A DNA stretch of 64,000 bases from contig JBAIZL010000010.1 of the NCBI GenBank assembly GCA_036971475.1, forward strand, positions 4,239,282 through 4,303,281, read 5' to 3'. Shown here in pieces: positions 45,356-56,464 of the stretch; positions within the stretch are counted from its first letter, which is position 1, and each line of letters starts with the position of its first letter. This DNA comes from Prosapia bicincta (lineage: Eukaryota; Arthropoda; Insecta; Hemiptera; Cercopidae). The position numbers and the translations under genes were made by a program. The notes beneath the pieces were generated by a model. That model did not search any database. It saw only the letters and a program-made list of their open reading frames with translations, and was not told the DNA's origin.

Positions 45356-46290
45356 TTGATTGTATTTCTAAAACACCTAAATTCCATACACCCAAAACTA
45401 ACATACACCACCGAAACAGAACAACAAAACTCTCTCAACTTCCTAGACCTTACAATTAAACGAACAGACAAACAAACACGTAAATTCAACATATACAGAA
45501 AACCCACTAGTACCAATACGACCATTCACAGCTCCTCAAACCACCCACACCTACATAAACTAGCTGCTTACAACACCATGATATATCGCCTGCTTAAAAC
45601 ACCATTAGACAAAGAAGAACACTACCAGGAGTTAAACACCATAAAATATATAGCACAAACTAACAGATATAACCCAACAATGATTGACAAATTATACGAC
45701 CGCCTATAAAATAAACCTAATAACACAAATTCAAACACACAACAGGACAATCCCATAAAATACTTATCAATACCATACAGATTATCTAAAACCCACAATC
45801 TAACCAACACACTACGAAAATACAACTACAAAATAGCTTACTCCACACACAACACTCTCAATAAACAATTTAAACCCAACAACAAAATCAACAACATTTA
45901 CAACACCACTGAAGTTTAGAAACAAACTTGTAGTTCATGCCCCAGTTTTTACATAGGTCAGACAGAGAGGTCCTTCTACACACGTTACCAAAACATATAA
46001 AAGCACTAAAAAATAATAACTACTAATCAAACTTCGCCGATCATCTCAACTCCACAAAACATGACTACATAGACATCACATCTAATCTACAAATTCTTCA
46101 TAAACAGCACAGAAATAACCAACGCTACCAACCGAACAATACGAAATATACAGACACTTCAAACTACACCCTACACACATACTCAATACTCAATTACATT
46201 ACAACTCATGCGCACTTTTTGACATCATAACTCCTAATACACACAAAATACACCCACACCACCATAATATCCCACCCCACCCTAACACCT
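45356..46290 (+). pseudogene. PLE F1 thumb and endonuclease, broken
   Basis: The frame 45356-45709 matches residues 414-528 of the 53-kb reverse transcriptase, with NSLNFLDLTIKRTDKQTRKF and IHSSSNHPHLHKLAAY, and stops at CGCCTATAA where the other copy reads RLKNKH. The same frame then reads on as NPIKYLSIPYRLSKTHNLTN without the 1-bp loss seen at 53.8 kb. A stop at TTEV and lost bases remove the GIY strand. CSSCPSFYIGQTERSFYTRY remains, so the position that is a stop at 53574 is an intact TAC here. This copy is therefore useful for reading the ancestral state. Confidence 0.8.
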
Positions 46291-46323
46291 TAACCTATGT
46301 AAACCTTGAGATCAGTTACTGTC

Positions 46324-46365
46324 TGAGTTGACAATAGGACACATCTCCTGAAACGGTCGTCCTCA
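46324..46365 (+). ncRNA. hammerhead-like motif, F1, with compensated stem II
   Basis: TGAG/CTCA stem I, core TTGACAA, a spare T, stem II AGGA/TCCT, GAAA, CGGTCG and C. Relative to the other F1 copies (GGGA/TCCC) one G-C pair has become A-T on both sides. Confidence 0.55.
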
Positions 46366-46514
46366 ACAAACAAAGTAAGTGCTACTATAGGCAAGTTTAA
46401 AACATTTAAAAGTGTTTAGTAATGATTTATATTATTATGATTTTAATTTTCTGCAAATATGATAGACAATTATATGAAATAAAAGTAAGCTCTAAGGCAG
46501 TACATTATTGATTA

Positions 46515-46545
46515 TTCATACTTGGATGGGTGTTTCTAGAAAGTA
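46515..46545 (+). pseudogene. possible 5S rRNA 3'-half fragment
   Basis: CATACTTGGATGGGTG resembles the highly conserved internal 5S segment (TACTTGGATGGGTG). It is too short to be sure. Confidence 0.25.
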
Positions 46546-46549
46546 GGAG

Positions 46550-49500
46550 GAATAACCAGTCATTTGTGATTTATTTTAGAAACTGGTCATGAATGAAGGA
46601 AAAAAAATTACATAATTAAGAGTCACCTTTTGGTTGTTGCCTTGGTGTTTTACAAAACTTCCCAGTTTTCTATACACAGTACTAAATTTTATAGCAGTTA
46701 ATTAAATTTATAGTTTGAATTTATTGCTTATTTTCATTTTATTTAAAGAAAGCAAATTAAAAAAGTATTTACCATATCTTATGAAAAAAAATATAGATTT
46801 TCATCATGTTTATTCTGTAGCACAGTGCGAAAAACAAATTTCATAAAGTCAACACTATATGACAGCAGTATATATCAATGGTAAAGTTTGGATTATGAAT
46901 TTACTTTAAATGTCATAACTATACAATAGCCATAGCTGTTGGAGCTATATGTCCCTAGCCAACATTTAAAATTATTATTGCATAGTTTTTAGACTATTTA
47001 TTTCAAAAGAAATGTTTTCCCTACAGAAAGATTATATTTGCCTCTATTTAAGGGAGGGCTCTGTAAAAATAGTATATTACTAACAGTATAATATTGAAAA
47101 ATTTAGTACATTTAATTATTGCCCTGTTTTTTTAGGTGAAAACTATTTCTTCTTACTTTATGGTTGAAAATTAATTAGAATTAACTTTTATATTTGTGTG
47201 TTTGATTGAATTTATAGTTATTCATAAATTTGTTTCAATCTAAAGATATAATTTCTAAACTTAAATTCTGAGTTTTCACATTTACTTATGTTTTTTGGTT
47301 TCAGTAAATTTAGAATTGACTATTTCAATTCCATGGTAATGAATTGAGTAATGATGATGAGCACACATTATTGACAGTTTGGTTCATTTTCCACTAGGCG
47401 TTGGACCCAGGTCATACAGACAAGACTAATCCTAATTGTTATATTTGTGTGTCTAACAATAAGATTTGATAAATACATTTAAGGAAAAGTTTCCAACACT
47501 TCTCTCATTGGCTGGATTCCAATTACCCTTGCAATATCTTTTATAATTATTAGTGTTCCTATTATTCTAAACAAGTTTTAATATTTATTTGGACCTCTTT
47601 ATTGCTCCAGTTGTTGTGAGCGTAATATCTTCATTCTCTCAATATAGTGTAATATTTTGATCATTTTATCCTTTTAATATTTTCAACTCTTATTTCATGT
47701 CTACTGTTAAAGTTTGCAACAGTTTTCAAAATGCTTCATTTTGAAATATACAGTTTCCAAAATCAGAGTATCACTGCTTTTGAAGGATACACAACAGATA
47801 GAGTTGAAAATGCAAATGATGGAATGCTCGTGAAACCCTTTTGAGGAATGAATAGAAGAATCCCCTAGATGTGCTTATAAGGCAAATCCAAACCCATGTA
47901 CAATGCTAAATATTTATTTGGAGATTAATTTTTTTTAAAAATCCACCTTGTAGCTTCTAGTTTAATTGAATTCATAATTAACCACTGATTTATGCTGTTG
48001 AAACAATGCATGAACTCCTTCAACATCCAGTTCTGGACTCCAGATCAGAAATGGAGGATTAAGAATTCTTTGTGTGGTCACAACTGTTCCTTCACTAAGC
48101 CCATTATTCAGTTCTGTGTATTTCACATTTTATATAAATCAAAACTGCATACTGATCTTGATAGAAGTCATTTTTGTACAAAGATCTATATCAAGACACT
48201 AATGTTTTACATCCATGATAGGGCTAGGCTAATTATTCTAAATTAGCATGATTGCATAAATTAATCCTTCAAGGTCAACTGAAAAAAAATAATAATCAGC
48301 TCAGGGTGACAACTATGAGAAGGAGGAAACTAATGAAAAGGTAGCCAAAGTCAAACCTTACTGCCAATATTTACTACCAAAATCTCCTGGAATTAATCTG
48401 ACTGCAGTTTCATTACAAATTTTAAATGATGCCAACTTCATGACAAAGTTTAAACAGTTACATAATTTTATCACTCCTGTATGTATTAATATTTATTGTT
48501 TTGTTTAAAGACTAATGGAAAAAAACAAGAAAGGTTTCATTTACTGCTAATGTGAAGCATCTGCAGGTTTAATCATGAATGCAAAGCCGAACATCTGTTT
48601 TCAAATTAACACAAGTAGCAAACACATTTTTTTTAAATGAATTTATTTTCAACTCAGCTACAAATCTTGTGCTACTTTATAAGTAATGCTGTAATTTAAA
48701 ACATTACTAATGTACAAGTTTATACAATACTAAATCTAAGAGGAAAAATCAAAAAAACAAACACTAATCCATTTAATGAATAAAATAAAGAGTAAAGAAA
48801 TAAAATGCAAAAGTAAGGCTTGTATTAAGTAATGATACCGGTATAGAAAAAAATTCAATCATCAGACTTAACATCTCATATTACAATTCTTTATAAAAAT
48901 AAACTTCATTAACTGTTTTTCAAACTGAAAATTATAAAGAAAGGATAAAAATGAAAACAAGGATTTTATTTAATAAATATATATGAATTTATACAATGAG
49001 ATAGCAAAACAAACTAATTAATTTCTTCAAAAAAAATATTTTTATATTTTTTGTTTAATACTGATATCTCTGTCTTCATGAAAATGAAGTTTATGTACTA
49101 TAACCTCAACATTTTTATGTCTAAATACAATAATAATTTTAGAAATAAATTTAAATGTTTTGGTTGGTTCTTAATATTTAAGAAATACTTTTTTCTAGCA
49201 TAACTTACATTAATACAATCTCACATTATTATGACGTCTGCTGCTTCAATGAAAATGTAACAACAATAAAACATGAAAACTTAATAACTGAAATAATCTT
49301 TCTTCAGTCTTAGTTCCAACAATAATAGTTTTGTTTAACTGTAGTTGTTCAATATTATAGTGTAATAAATTATTAGAACTGAAAGTTATTTTGTAGTATA
49401 TGGGTAAGGTAATTGGGTCTTCCTGTTAATCCTCCCAATTATATTGGAACCAAGTTAATCATAGTTTAATATAGTGTTGTAATAATAACAATATTATTTT

Positions 49501-50570
49501 AATATTGCAATTATTGCAATCTTTCCTTTCTGATCTATTTTAAAATACTGTACAATACAGCCTACAAAAATATAATTGAAATTAGCAAAAACTCACATTA
49601 AGGATACAAAAGAAATAACCTTTAAAACATAACTTTAGTACGTAATTTACTAGTACAATTTAGAAACTAGAATTATTGGATATTTACAATTTCACAAAAA
49701 GTATATATATGAATACTTATCCACTTGTAAGTACAATTCTTACAAAAGACCTCAGTTTAAAAAAATATTGCATCAAAAATAAGTAATATGACACTGGTGA
49801 ATAGCTATTTTCTCCTAAATTTGGGAACTCTTGATTAATACAATTCAAGTTTCAATTTAAACACGATATGATTTCAAAATATTTTATGCAAATGATAGTT
49901 TTAGCACTAAAACATATTAAAATTTAATTCTAAGAACTATTTAGTTCCATAATTATTTCATACTCATAATTATGAATGTTAATGGACTCGTATAAGATAT
50001 ACAGACAAGTAAATAAGCTGTTTCCAATAGAAACTATTTTCAATTATGTAAGTAACATTTCTATTAAAATTCAATAGTAAAACAGTAAGATACTTTAAAA
50101 TCAATTTTGTGTAACACCTAGATAACATTTATCATAGGGAGATGATTAAATAACAGTCTAATAGGAAAACAATTCAACAATTAAGTCGATTATTTTTAAC
50201 CACTCTTGTTAAAGTTATAATTTCAAAATAGCAAAAATTATGGACGGTATAGTAGTGAAACATGTTGTATATATAGCACAAATTTTGTTGTTGCTTTAAA
50301 ATTTACATCCATTTCTTCTTAAACTGACTATTGCTCCAGGTTCAAATAGGATAATTTGTAAAATTTTCAACATTAACAATTATAGCTAACCTTTTTATAC
50401 ACTTTCTACAATAAGAAAAAAATAACAATGTTATATACAATTCATTAAATAATTTTGGATAATTAAGTAATCATTTTAACTTTACAGACCACAAATATTT
50501 GAGATGGTTGACAATAATTTATCTAAAAATAGTTATTTTAATATTAAACCTCCAATTAAAAAAAAATCAT
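46550..50570. other. long AT-rich stretch, nothing recognised
   Basis: Scattered short frames only (for example 84 codons at 47992-48246, without similarity or splice context). No tandem or inverted repeats were noticed. Confidence 0.4.
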
Positions 50571-50672
50571 AAAGTTTTAAACTGTATTGTAAGAAAGTAA
50601 TGTCAATGTTTTAAAGCCATGAGCAACCATCAGCTGTAAAATAACCAACACTACCAGCCTAGTCTGATTGAG

Positions 50673-50701
50673 GGGAGGCGGGGGCGGAGGTGGTGGGGGT
50701 A
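50673..50701 (+). other. G-rich tract
   Basis: GGGGAGGCGGGGGCGGAGG and GGTGGGGG in about 30 bp, in AT-rich surroundings, could form a G-quadruplex. On the other strand it appears as a proline run in a spurious frame. Confidence 0.5.
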
Positions 50702-50879
50702 CAGTGAGTAACATGCGTTTGTAGTGAAGGAGTATATTTATAATAATGGTTCTGTGATTACTACTCAGTGAGCACTTCACATTCAGTTCGGACTTGACCT
50801 ACATGATTTTGTTTCGGACAGATAAACTATTCAACTTTTGTATCAAACTTTAGAGCTAGTGGTTCTAAGCTGAAAAAAA

Positions 50880-51425
50880 TCACCTGGATGACCTTGGACC
50901 ATAAAATTTCAGGAAAATGTGACTCGAGTGAAAGTGTTCATCAGACATCTTCAAAGCATTTACCACTTGAAGATGCAGCTGCTCTAAGATTGTCTGATAG
51001 GAGTGTAATAATATTCCACAGAAATCTTTACATGCACCCATAAAAAATTATAGTTATCCAAGAATTAGGTGAAAGATTTTGAAACTCGCAGAGCTGTGTT
51101 TGAGGATATCCCTGGCACTGTTTTGCTTTCATTCGAGGAAACCCACTTCCTCTTGACAGGTACTACATATAAACAAAATTCCTGCTACCGGGCAGCAGAA
51201 AACCTCTCTGACCTAATTTAAATTAGTTTGTTGGGGAAGTGGGAGAAGTCTGGTTCCAATAATAAGGCGCACACTTTGAAATAAGTGAGCACAGCTCACA
51301 CTTTGGAACATTCTCTAGCAATTTTGATAGAGTTGTTTACTGAACACCTTCTTGCTTTGCGAGGTAACCTTGTCTGGCCCCCAAGGTCATCAGATTTATC
51401 TATAGTCTCTATCCCCAACCCTGTA
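50880..51425 (+). pseudogene. mariner-type transposase remnant
   Basis: Plus-strand pieces in shifting frames match the order of a Tc1/mariner-type transposase: AALRLSDRSV and HRNLYMHP (helix-turn-helix end), KIIVIQELGER, then FEETHFLLTG with KQNSCYRAAENLSDL (second catalytic block), and finally GNLVWPPRSSDLS (the W.PRSPDL block near the third catalytic Asp). The TE-encoded Asp after PRSPDL is lost with the sequence. Several stops and frameshifts are present, and no terminal repeats were found. Confidence 0.7.
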
Positions 51426-51429
51426 TAAC

Positions 51430-52345
51430 AATAAAGTATTGTTTTTTAAAAATTATATTTTGAAAATTTATAAATATAATATTTTAAAACACATATTATA
51501 AAATTTACATATATTTTTTTAAACAAAGATATCCAAGTTTTTTTTAAATAATAAATTAAGTTATAACATTAAATGTTATTTTTCTACAGCATATAAATAA
51601 ATCTTATGCAACACAAATATCAGTAGAATATTTTTAAAATAGGAATTATCACTTGTGACATCTCAAAGTATATAATATAATTAGATAAATAAAAATAAAT
51701 TATTTGAGAGGCGTTTTTGAAAATAAATCATGCATATTATACCATTGAGAATGCTTATATTAAAATCTCTATTTAACACACAGAAAAACTTATTCTAATC
51801 CACTACATTTTCATAAAGAAAAACTTATTTTTAATAAGTGTTAATGCATATCTGCATTTAAAATATGGTTTCTTTCTTTTAGATTTTTATAAGTGGCTAA
51901 TTCCTAAATGAAAAGTAATACATATAAACCAAATTATAGTAACTAAGAAATGTTAACATTTAAAAATATTAAAAATCATCAAGTGGCAAAAATAAATAGA
52001 AGTTTCAATGTGCATAAGTAAAATTGAATTCACATTCTTTTACCATAAATTGTCAACCTGAAGTTTCAAATCTAAAAAAAGTTCAAGATATCAAGTTATA
52101 TTAATGGCTAGTTATGAGAATTAATGCCAAGAGGCATAAACCCCTTCCTACTTTCAAATACATTGTTTAAATTATTTTGTATTTTAAATTAATAAAATCA
52201 AAAGTTAAAAGATAAATATAGGATATGACAAGTCTTGTTATAAATTACTCATCTCGATTCATTTAGAATTTAATAATTTGATTTAAAATAACTTTTTCAG
52301 GTTAAAATTGATGTTGTAATCATCTTTAATCTCTGAATAAAAAGA
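51430..52345. other. AT-rich stretch, nothing recognised
   Basis: No features could be supported. Confidence 0.4.
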
Positions 52346-52349
52346 AAGT

Positions 52350-52495
52350 AATTATTGCGTAACTAAGTTAAAACCTCTAACTTTCTTGCTGACACGTTTT
52401 AAAACATTTGTTTTGTTGGCTTTATCAATGAAATGATGGTTTCAAAAGCGTTAGCAAGTAAGTTGAAAGTTTTCACTCAGTTTTTTATCAGATTA
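52350..52495. repeat. foldback element F7, diverged
   Basis: CTTTCTTGCTGACACGTTTT at the left faces AGCGTTAGCAAGTAAGTTGA at the right. The central arms are AAACATTTG and ATGATGGTTTC and are poorly conserved. Confidence 0.6.
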
Positions 52496-52499
52496 TTAT

Positions 52500-53185
52500 A
52501 ATTCTGAGAAATATATCAATTATGGTTTAAATTGTTTCCATAACTTTAATATTATAAATTTTTAATGAATCAATCATACATAAGATGCTTTATAACAAAA
52601 GTAAATATTTCTGAAGAACTGTTGGGTTATAAAATTAAAACAATTACATTTATAAAAAACTTATAAATCTTTAAAGTAATAGCCATCAGAGAACAAAATT
52701 ATTTCAGCTCATGCTGTGTTCTATAGACAATGCTAAATGAGAAACAGCTTCGGCATAGTTTTCCAGCTCTGGAAATATAATGAAGACACTATCAAGTTAG
52801 AGAATTTTTACAAATCATTATCCAATGGAATGTTATTGGATTGCCAACTAAAAAAATCCATAGTAAACTAAAGACAGTCTACAACTTTAATGAGATCATT
52901 ACGAACGAAGTTTATAATTTACAAGTGAAAAATTCATCAACATTTCTCACTTTAAGAAGTGCTGTATTTAAAATAAGAGCCAAACAAATTGAAAGACTGA
53001 CGTATTTCAAAATAGATCTAACCTGTACCATTTTAATAATTAAGGAAAATAACTCAAATATTTCCTAAATATCATGAATTACATACAATGAAACTATATT
53101 CTTAAAAATTTTCAGAAGTAAATAGCAGAACAAATCTAAAGCATAATAGCATGCCCAACAAATAACCACTAAACCTAGATGTAAT
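52500..53185. other. AT-rich stretch, nothing recognised
   Basis: A 75-codon frame at 52841-53068 has no similarity or context to support it. Confidence 0.4.
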
Positions 53186-53243
53186 AAACTTCCACTTTAA
53201 AAAAATGTTTTAACTTGCCTATAGTAGCAGTTACTTTGCTTGT

Positions 53244-53285
53244 TGAGGACGGCCGTTTCGGGAGATGTGTCCCTTTGTCAACTCA
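53244..53285 (-). ncRNA. hammerhead-like motif, F1, type example
   Basis: The minus strand has TGAG (stem I), TTGACAA, A, GGGA-loop-TCCC (stem II), GAAA, CGGCCG, T-C, then CTCA (stem I return). It has four perfect pairs in each of stems I and II. The core lacks C3 and G8 and has U3 and A8 in their places; positions 5, 6, 9 and 12-14 are canonical. Confidence 0.55.
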
Positions 53286-53429
53286 GACCGTAACTGATCT
53301 CAAGGTTTACGAAGGTTAGGGTGGGGGTGGGGTATTTTGGCGGTTTGGGTGTATTTTTTGTGTATTGAGTATGTGTGTAGGGTGTAGTTTGAAGTGCCTA
53401 TATATTTCGTATTGTTCGGTTGTGTAGCG

Positions 53430-53798
53430 TTGGTTATTTCTGTGTTGTTTATGAAGAATTTGTAGGTTAGATGTTATGTCTGTGTAGTCGTGTTTTGTGG
53501 AGTTGAGATGATCGGCGAAGTTTGATTGGTAGTTATTGTTTTTTAGTGCTTTTATATGTTCTTGGTAACGTGTCTAGAATGACCTCCCTGTCTGGCCTAT
53601 GTAAAAACTGGGGCATGAACTGCAAGTTAGTTTGTAAATTCCAATGGTGTTGTAAATGTCGTTGATTTTGCTGTTGGGTTTAAATTGTTTGTTGAGAGTG
53701 TTGTGTATGGAGTAAGCTATTTTGTAGTTGTATTTTCGTAATGATTGTGTCGGTTAGATTGTGGGTTTTGGATGATCTGTAAGGTATTGATAAGTATT
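53430..53798 (-). pseudogene. GIY-YIG endonuclease of the long F1 copy, frameshifted and stopped
   Basis: After the reverse-transcriptase stop, another minus-strand frame continues as NPIKYLSIPYRSSKTHNLTD, then the GIYKLTCSSCPSFYIGQTGR block, QEHIKALKNNNYQSNFADHL and TTEQYEIYRHFKLHP. Compared with the 45.7-kb copy, about one base is lost just before it (ACACAAGATACAATCCC), which puts the endonuclease out of frame with the transcriptase. A TAG (53574-53576 on the plus strand as CTA) replaces the Tyr codon after GRSF. The GIY, YIG and Glu motifs themselves are intact. Confidence 0.8.
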
Positions 53799-55433
53799 TT
53801 ATGGGATTGTATCTTGTGTGTTTGTATTTGGGTTATTATGTTTATTTTTTAGGCGGTTGTATAATTTGTCTATCATTGTTGGGTTGTATCCGTTTGTTTG
53901 TGCTATATATTTTATGGTGTTTAACTCCTGGTAGTGTTCATCTTTGTCTAGTGGTGTTTTAAGGAGGCGATATATCATGGTATTGTAAGCAGCTAGTTTG
54001 TGTTGGTGTGGGTGGTTTGAGGAACTGTGTATGGTCGTATTGGTGCTGGTGGGTTTTCGGTATATGTTGAATTTATGTGTTTGTTTGTCTGTCCGTTTAA
54101 TTGTGAGGTCTAAGAAGTTAAGGGAGTTTTGTTGTTCTGTTTCGATGGTGTATGTTAGTTTAGAGTGTATGGAATTTAGGTGTTTTAGAAATATGTGTGC
54201 TCTGCGTGTGTTGCCTTTATATAATGTTATGATGTCATCGACGTATCTGTACCAGTAAATTATGTTATCTGAGTATTTGTTGTTGTGTAAAATGTGATTT
54301 TGTTCGATATGGTGTATGAATATTTCTGCTAAGATGCTTGCTATGGGGGAGCCCATAGGTAGTCTATCTTTCTGGTTGTAGTATGTGTTATTGTAGGTGA
54401 AGTAATTTTGAGAAGTGATTAATCTTGTGAGGTGGATGATTTCATCAATGTGTGTTTGTGGTGTATTTGTGTCTATTAGCATGTTTTTGAGGATGTCGAT
54501 GGTTTCTGGAATGGGGATGTTTGTATATAGATTTGATATATCAAAAGAGACTAAGGTGGAATTGTGTGGAATATTTACGTTTTTAATTTTGTCTATTAGA
54601 TTTAGGCTATTTTTTATAATACAATGATTATTAAATTTTATATGGTTTCGGATAGTTTTGTCGAGGAATTTGGTTAGAAGATGAGAAGAGGCACTTGTAT
54701 GGTTGATTAGTGGACGTATTGGGATGTCTGTTTTGTGAAGTTTGGGCAGGGCGTTTAGTTTAGGGGCTATTAGCTTTATTTGTTTTAGGTGCTTTTTGGT
54801 GTGGTGTGGGATTATAAGTTTTGTTTTGTTAATTGCTTCTTTGATTTGGGCGTTGTATTTTGTTGTTGGGTCTTCTTTTAGTGTAATGATGTTGTTATTT
54901 TGTATGAAGCTGTGTACTTTTTTGTTGAGGTCGCTATTCTTAATAATTACTGTTGTGTTGCCTTTGTCAGCTTTGGTAATGGTTAAATTTTGTTTTTTTA
55001 ATTTGTTTTTGATGGATTTGGCTACTTTTAATTCTTGGGTGTTTGTTTTGGGGGGTTTAATTTGGGTTATTTTTTGTTTTATTTGGTGTCTGATCGCATC
55101 TTGTTGTTCTAACGGTGTATTGTGTTGGATTTTATTTTCAAGATCTAATATTAGGGTTTTGGTGAAATTTTGTTGGCTGTATTTAGGTGTGATGTTATGT
55201 TTCAAGCCTTTGTCTAATAGGTTTAATTCATTAATTGAAAATGTTGTGTTGGTGAGATTTATAGTTCTGGGGTGAAAAACGTGTGTTGTGTTAATAACCT
55301 GTTTTGGGTGTTGTGCATTTTTGAGGTCATGTATTTTTTTGTTATGTGTAAATTTTATTTTATTTTTTGTTTCTGTGATTAGTGTATTGGTGAAGTTTAC
55401 TACCTCTTGCAGTTCAATGTAGTGTAGTTCCAT
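53799..55433 (-). CDS. Penelope-like reverse transcriptase, 544 codons
   Basis: The protein copies element RNA at the nicked target. It has the telomerase-related PLE order: LLDKGLKHNITP near residue 72, TKADKGNTTVIIKNSDL at 153-169, LPKLHK at 229-234, motif A SFDISNLYTNIP at 295-306, motif B QKDRLPMGSPIASILAEIFI at 353-372, motif C RYVDD at 396-400, LNFLDL at 438-443, and the thumb SNHPHQHKLAAY at 472-483. The two catalytic Asp of YVDD and the motif-A Asp are present. The Met at 55433 is probably internal: upstream the family sequence continues (AIKTTHQTQILYIKNTTKHL) in the next frame, and an eight-base T run at 55477-55484 looks like the frameshift site, one base too long. The endonuclease at the C-terminus is out of frame, so the whole polyprotein is not made. 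Confidence 0.85.
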   Translation of the reverse strand: MELHYIELQEVVNFTNTLITETKNKIKFTHNKKIHDLKNAQHPKQVINTTHVFHPRTINLTNTTFSINELNLLDKGLKHNITPKYSQQNFTKTLILDLENKIQHNTPLEQQDAIRHQIKQKITQIKPPKTNTQELKVAKSIKNKLKKQNLTITKADKGNTTVIIKNSDLNKKVHSFIQNNNIITLKEDPTTKYNAQIKEAINKTKLIIPHHTKKHLKQIKLIAPKLNALPKLHKTDIPIRPLINHTSASSHLLTKFLDKTIRNHIKFNNHCIIKNSLNLIDKIKNVNIPHNSTLVSFDISNLYTNIPIPETIDILKNMLIDTNTPQTHIDEIIHLTRLITSQNYFTYNNTYYNQKDRLPMGSPIASILAEIFIHHIEQNHILHNNKYSDNIIYWYRYVDDIITLYKGNTRRAHIFLKHLNSIHSKLTYTIETEQQNSLNFLDLTIKRTDKQTHKFNIYRKPTSTNTTIHSSSNHPHQHKLAAYNTMIYRLLKTPLDKDEHYQELNTIKYIAQTNGYNPTMIDKLYNRLKNKHNNPNTNTQDTIP

Positions 55434-55660
55434 GGTAAGCTGTTGGTATAGGTTATAAGCGATTTTGTTGAGATCGTTTTTTTTGTTTATATAAATGTTT
55501 TGTAGTGTTTTTGATGTAGAGTATTTGAGTTTGGTGTGTGGTTTTTATAGCAGCTAGGTTGTTATTTTTGTTTTTAATTTGTATTTTGGCGTAATTGGGT
55601 GTGATTTTATGTTTTAGACACTGTATGTTGAAAGAGATGTGAAGGGAAAGTTTTGTTACC
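55434..55660 (-). pseudogene. N-terminal block of the PLE polyprotein, shifted frame
   Basis: The minus strand reads CLKHKITPNYAKIQIKNKNN, then LAAIKTTHQTQILYIK and KHLYKQKK, before running into a stop. Removing one base of the eight-base run would join it to the main frame (NDLNKIAYNLYQQLT). The block ends at the junction with the inverted plus-strand copy. Confidence 0.65.
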
Positions 55661-55664
55661 TTGA

Positions 55665-56290
55665 GATGTACAAACGGATACAACCCAACAATGATAGACA
55701 AATTATACAACCGCCTAAAAAATAAACATAATAACCCAAATACAAACACACAAGATACAATCCCATAAAATACTTATCAATACCTTACAGATCATCCAAA
55801 ACCCACAATCTAACCGACACAATCATTACAACTACAAAATAGCTTACTCCACACACAACACTCTCAACAAACAATTTAAACCCAACAGCAAAATCAACGA
55901 CATTTACAACACCATTGGAATTTACAAACTAACTTGCAGTTCATGCCCCAGTTTTTACATAGGCCAGACAGGGAGGTCATTCTAGACACGTTACCAAGAA
56001 CATATAAAAGCACTAAAAAACAATAACTACCAATCAAACTTCGCCGATCATCTCAACTCCACAAAACACGACTACACAGACATAACATCTAACCTACAAA
56101 TTCTTCATAAACAACACAGAAATAACCAACGCTACACAACCGAACAATACGAAATATATAGGCACTTCAAACTACACCCTACACACATACTCAATACACA
56201 ATTACATTACAACTCACACGCACTTTTTGACATCATAACTCCTAATACACACAAAATACACCCACACAACCAAAATATCCCACCCCCACC
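55665..56290 (+). pseudogene. inverted partial F1 copy: thumb end and endonuclease
   Basis: The plus strand starts in the thumb (NGYNPTMIDKLYNRLKNKH-like) and repeats the endonuclease region with the same 1-bp loss (ACACAAGATACAATCCC at 55750) and the same TAG at 55983-55985. It also lacks about 8 bp (GAAAATAC) near 55826 that are present in the minus-strand half. Confidence 0.8.
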
Positions 56291-56322
56291 CTAACCTACG
56301 TAAACCTTGATCAGTTACGGTC

Positions 56323-56364
56323 TGAGTTGACAAAGGGACACATCTCCCGAAACGGCCGTCCTCA
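56323..56364 (+). ncRNA. hammerhead-like motif, F1, inverted copy
   Basis: It is the same sequence as at 53244-53285, on the plus strand. Confidence 0.55.
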
Positions 56365-56464
56365 ACAAGCAAAGTAAGTGCTACTATAAGCAAGTTAAAA
56401 CATTTTTTTAAAGTGTAAGTGATTACTAGTAGCTCACGCGAAGATGGAATCAACAAATGTTAAT

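Larger units (their letters stand above)
45350..46425 (+). mobile_element. PLE family F1, 5'-truncated single copy
   Basis: It starts in the reverse transcriptase just after the YVDD region and ends with the F1 hammerhead-like module and the AAAACATTTAAAAGTGTTTA end. Unlike the 53-kb and 1.8-kb copies it is not paired with an inverted partner. Confidence 0.85.
53190..56460. mobile_element. PLE family F1, longest copy, inverted-pair structure
   Basis: The minus strand from 55660 down to 53200 holds, in order, an N-terminal block, the 544-aa reverse-transcriptase frame, the GIY-YIG endonuclease and the terminal hammerhead-like module. From 55665 to 56456 the plus strand repeats the last 800 bp of the same element, so the locus is one large inverted repeat with a unique centre. 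Penelope elements commonly insert with such a partial, inverted upstream copy. Both halves share disabling changes (see findings). The outer right flank AGTAGCTCACGCGAAGATGG matches the other F1 loci. Confidence 0.9.

Noticed and set aside
47992..48246. 84-codon frame as an exon
   Set aside because: No similarity, no splice signals at the edges and codon content like its AT-rich background.
50577..50780. Frame with nine prolines
   Set aside because: It is the complement of a G-rich tract, with no further coding evidence.
54742..55275. 177-codon plus-strand frame
   Set aside because: It is antisense to the reverse transcriptase and reflects its AT-skewed codon use.
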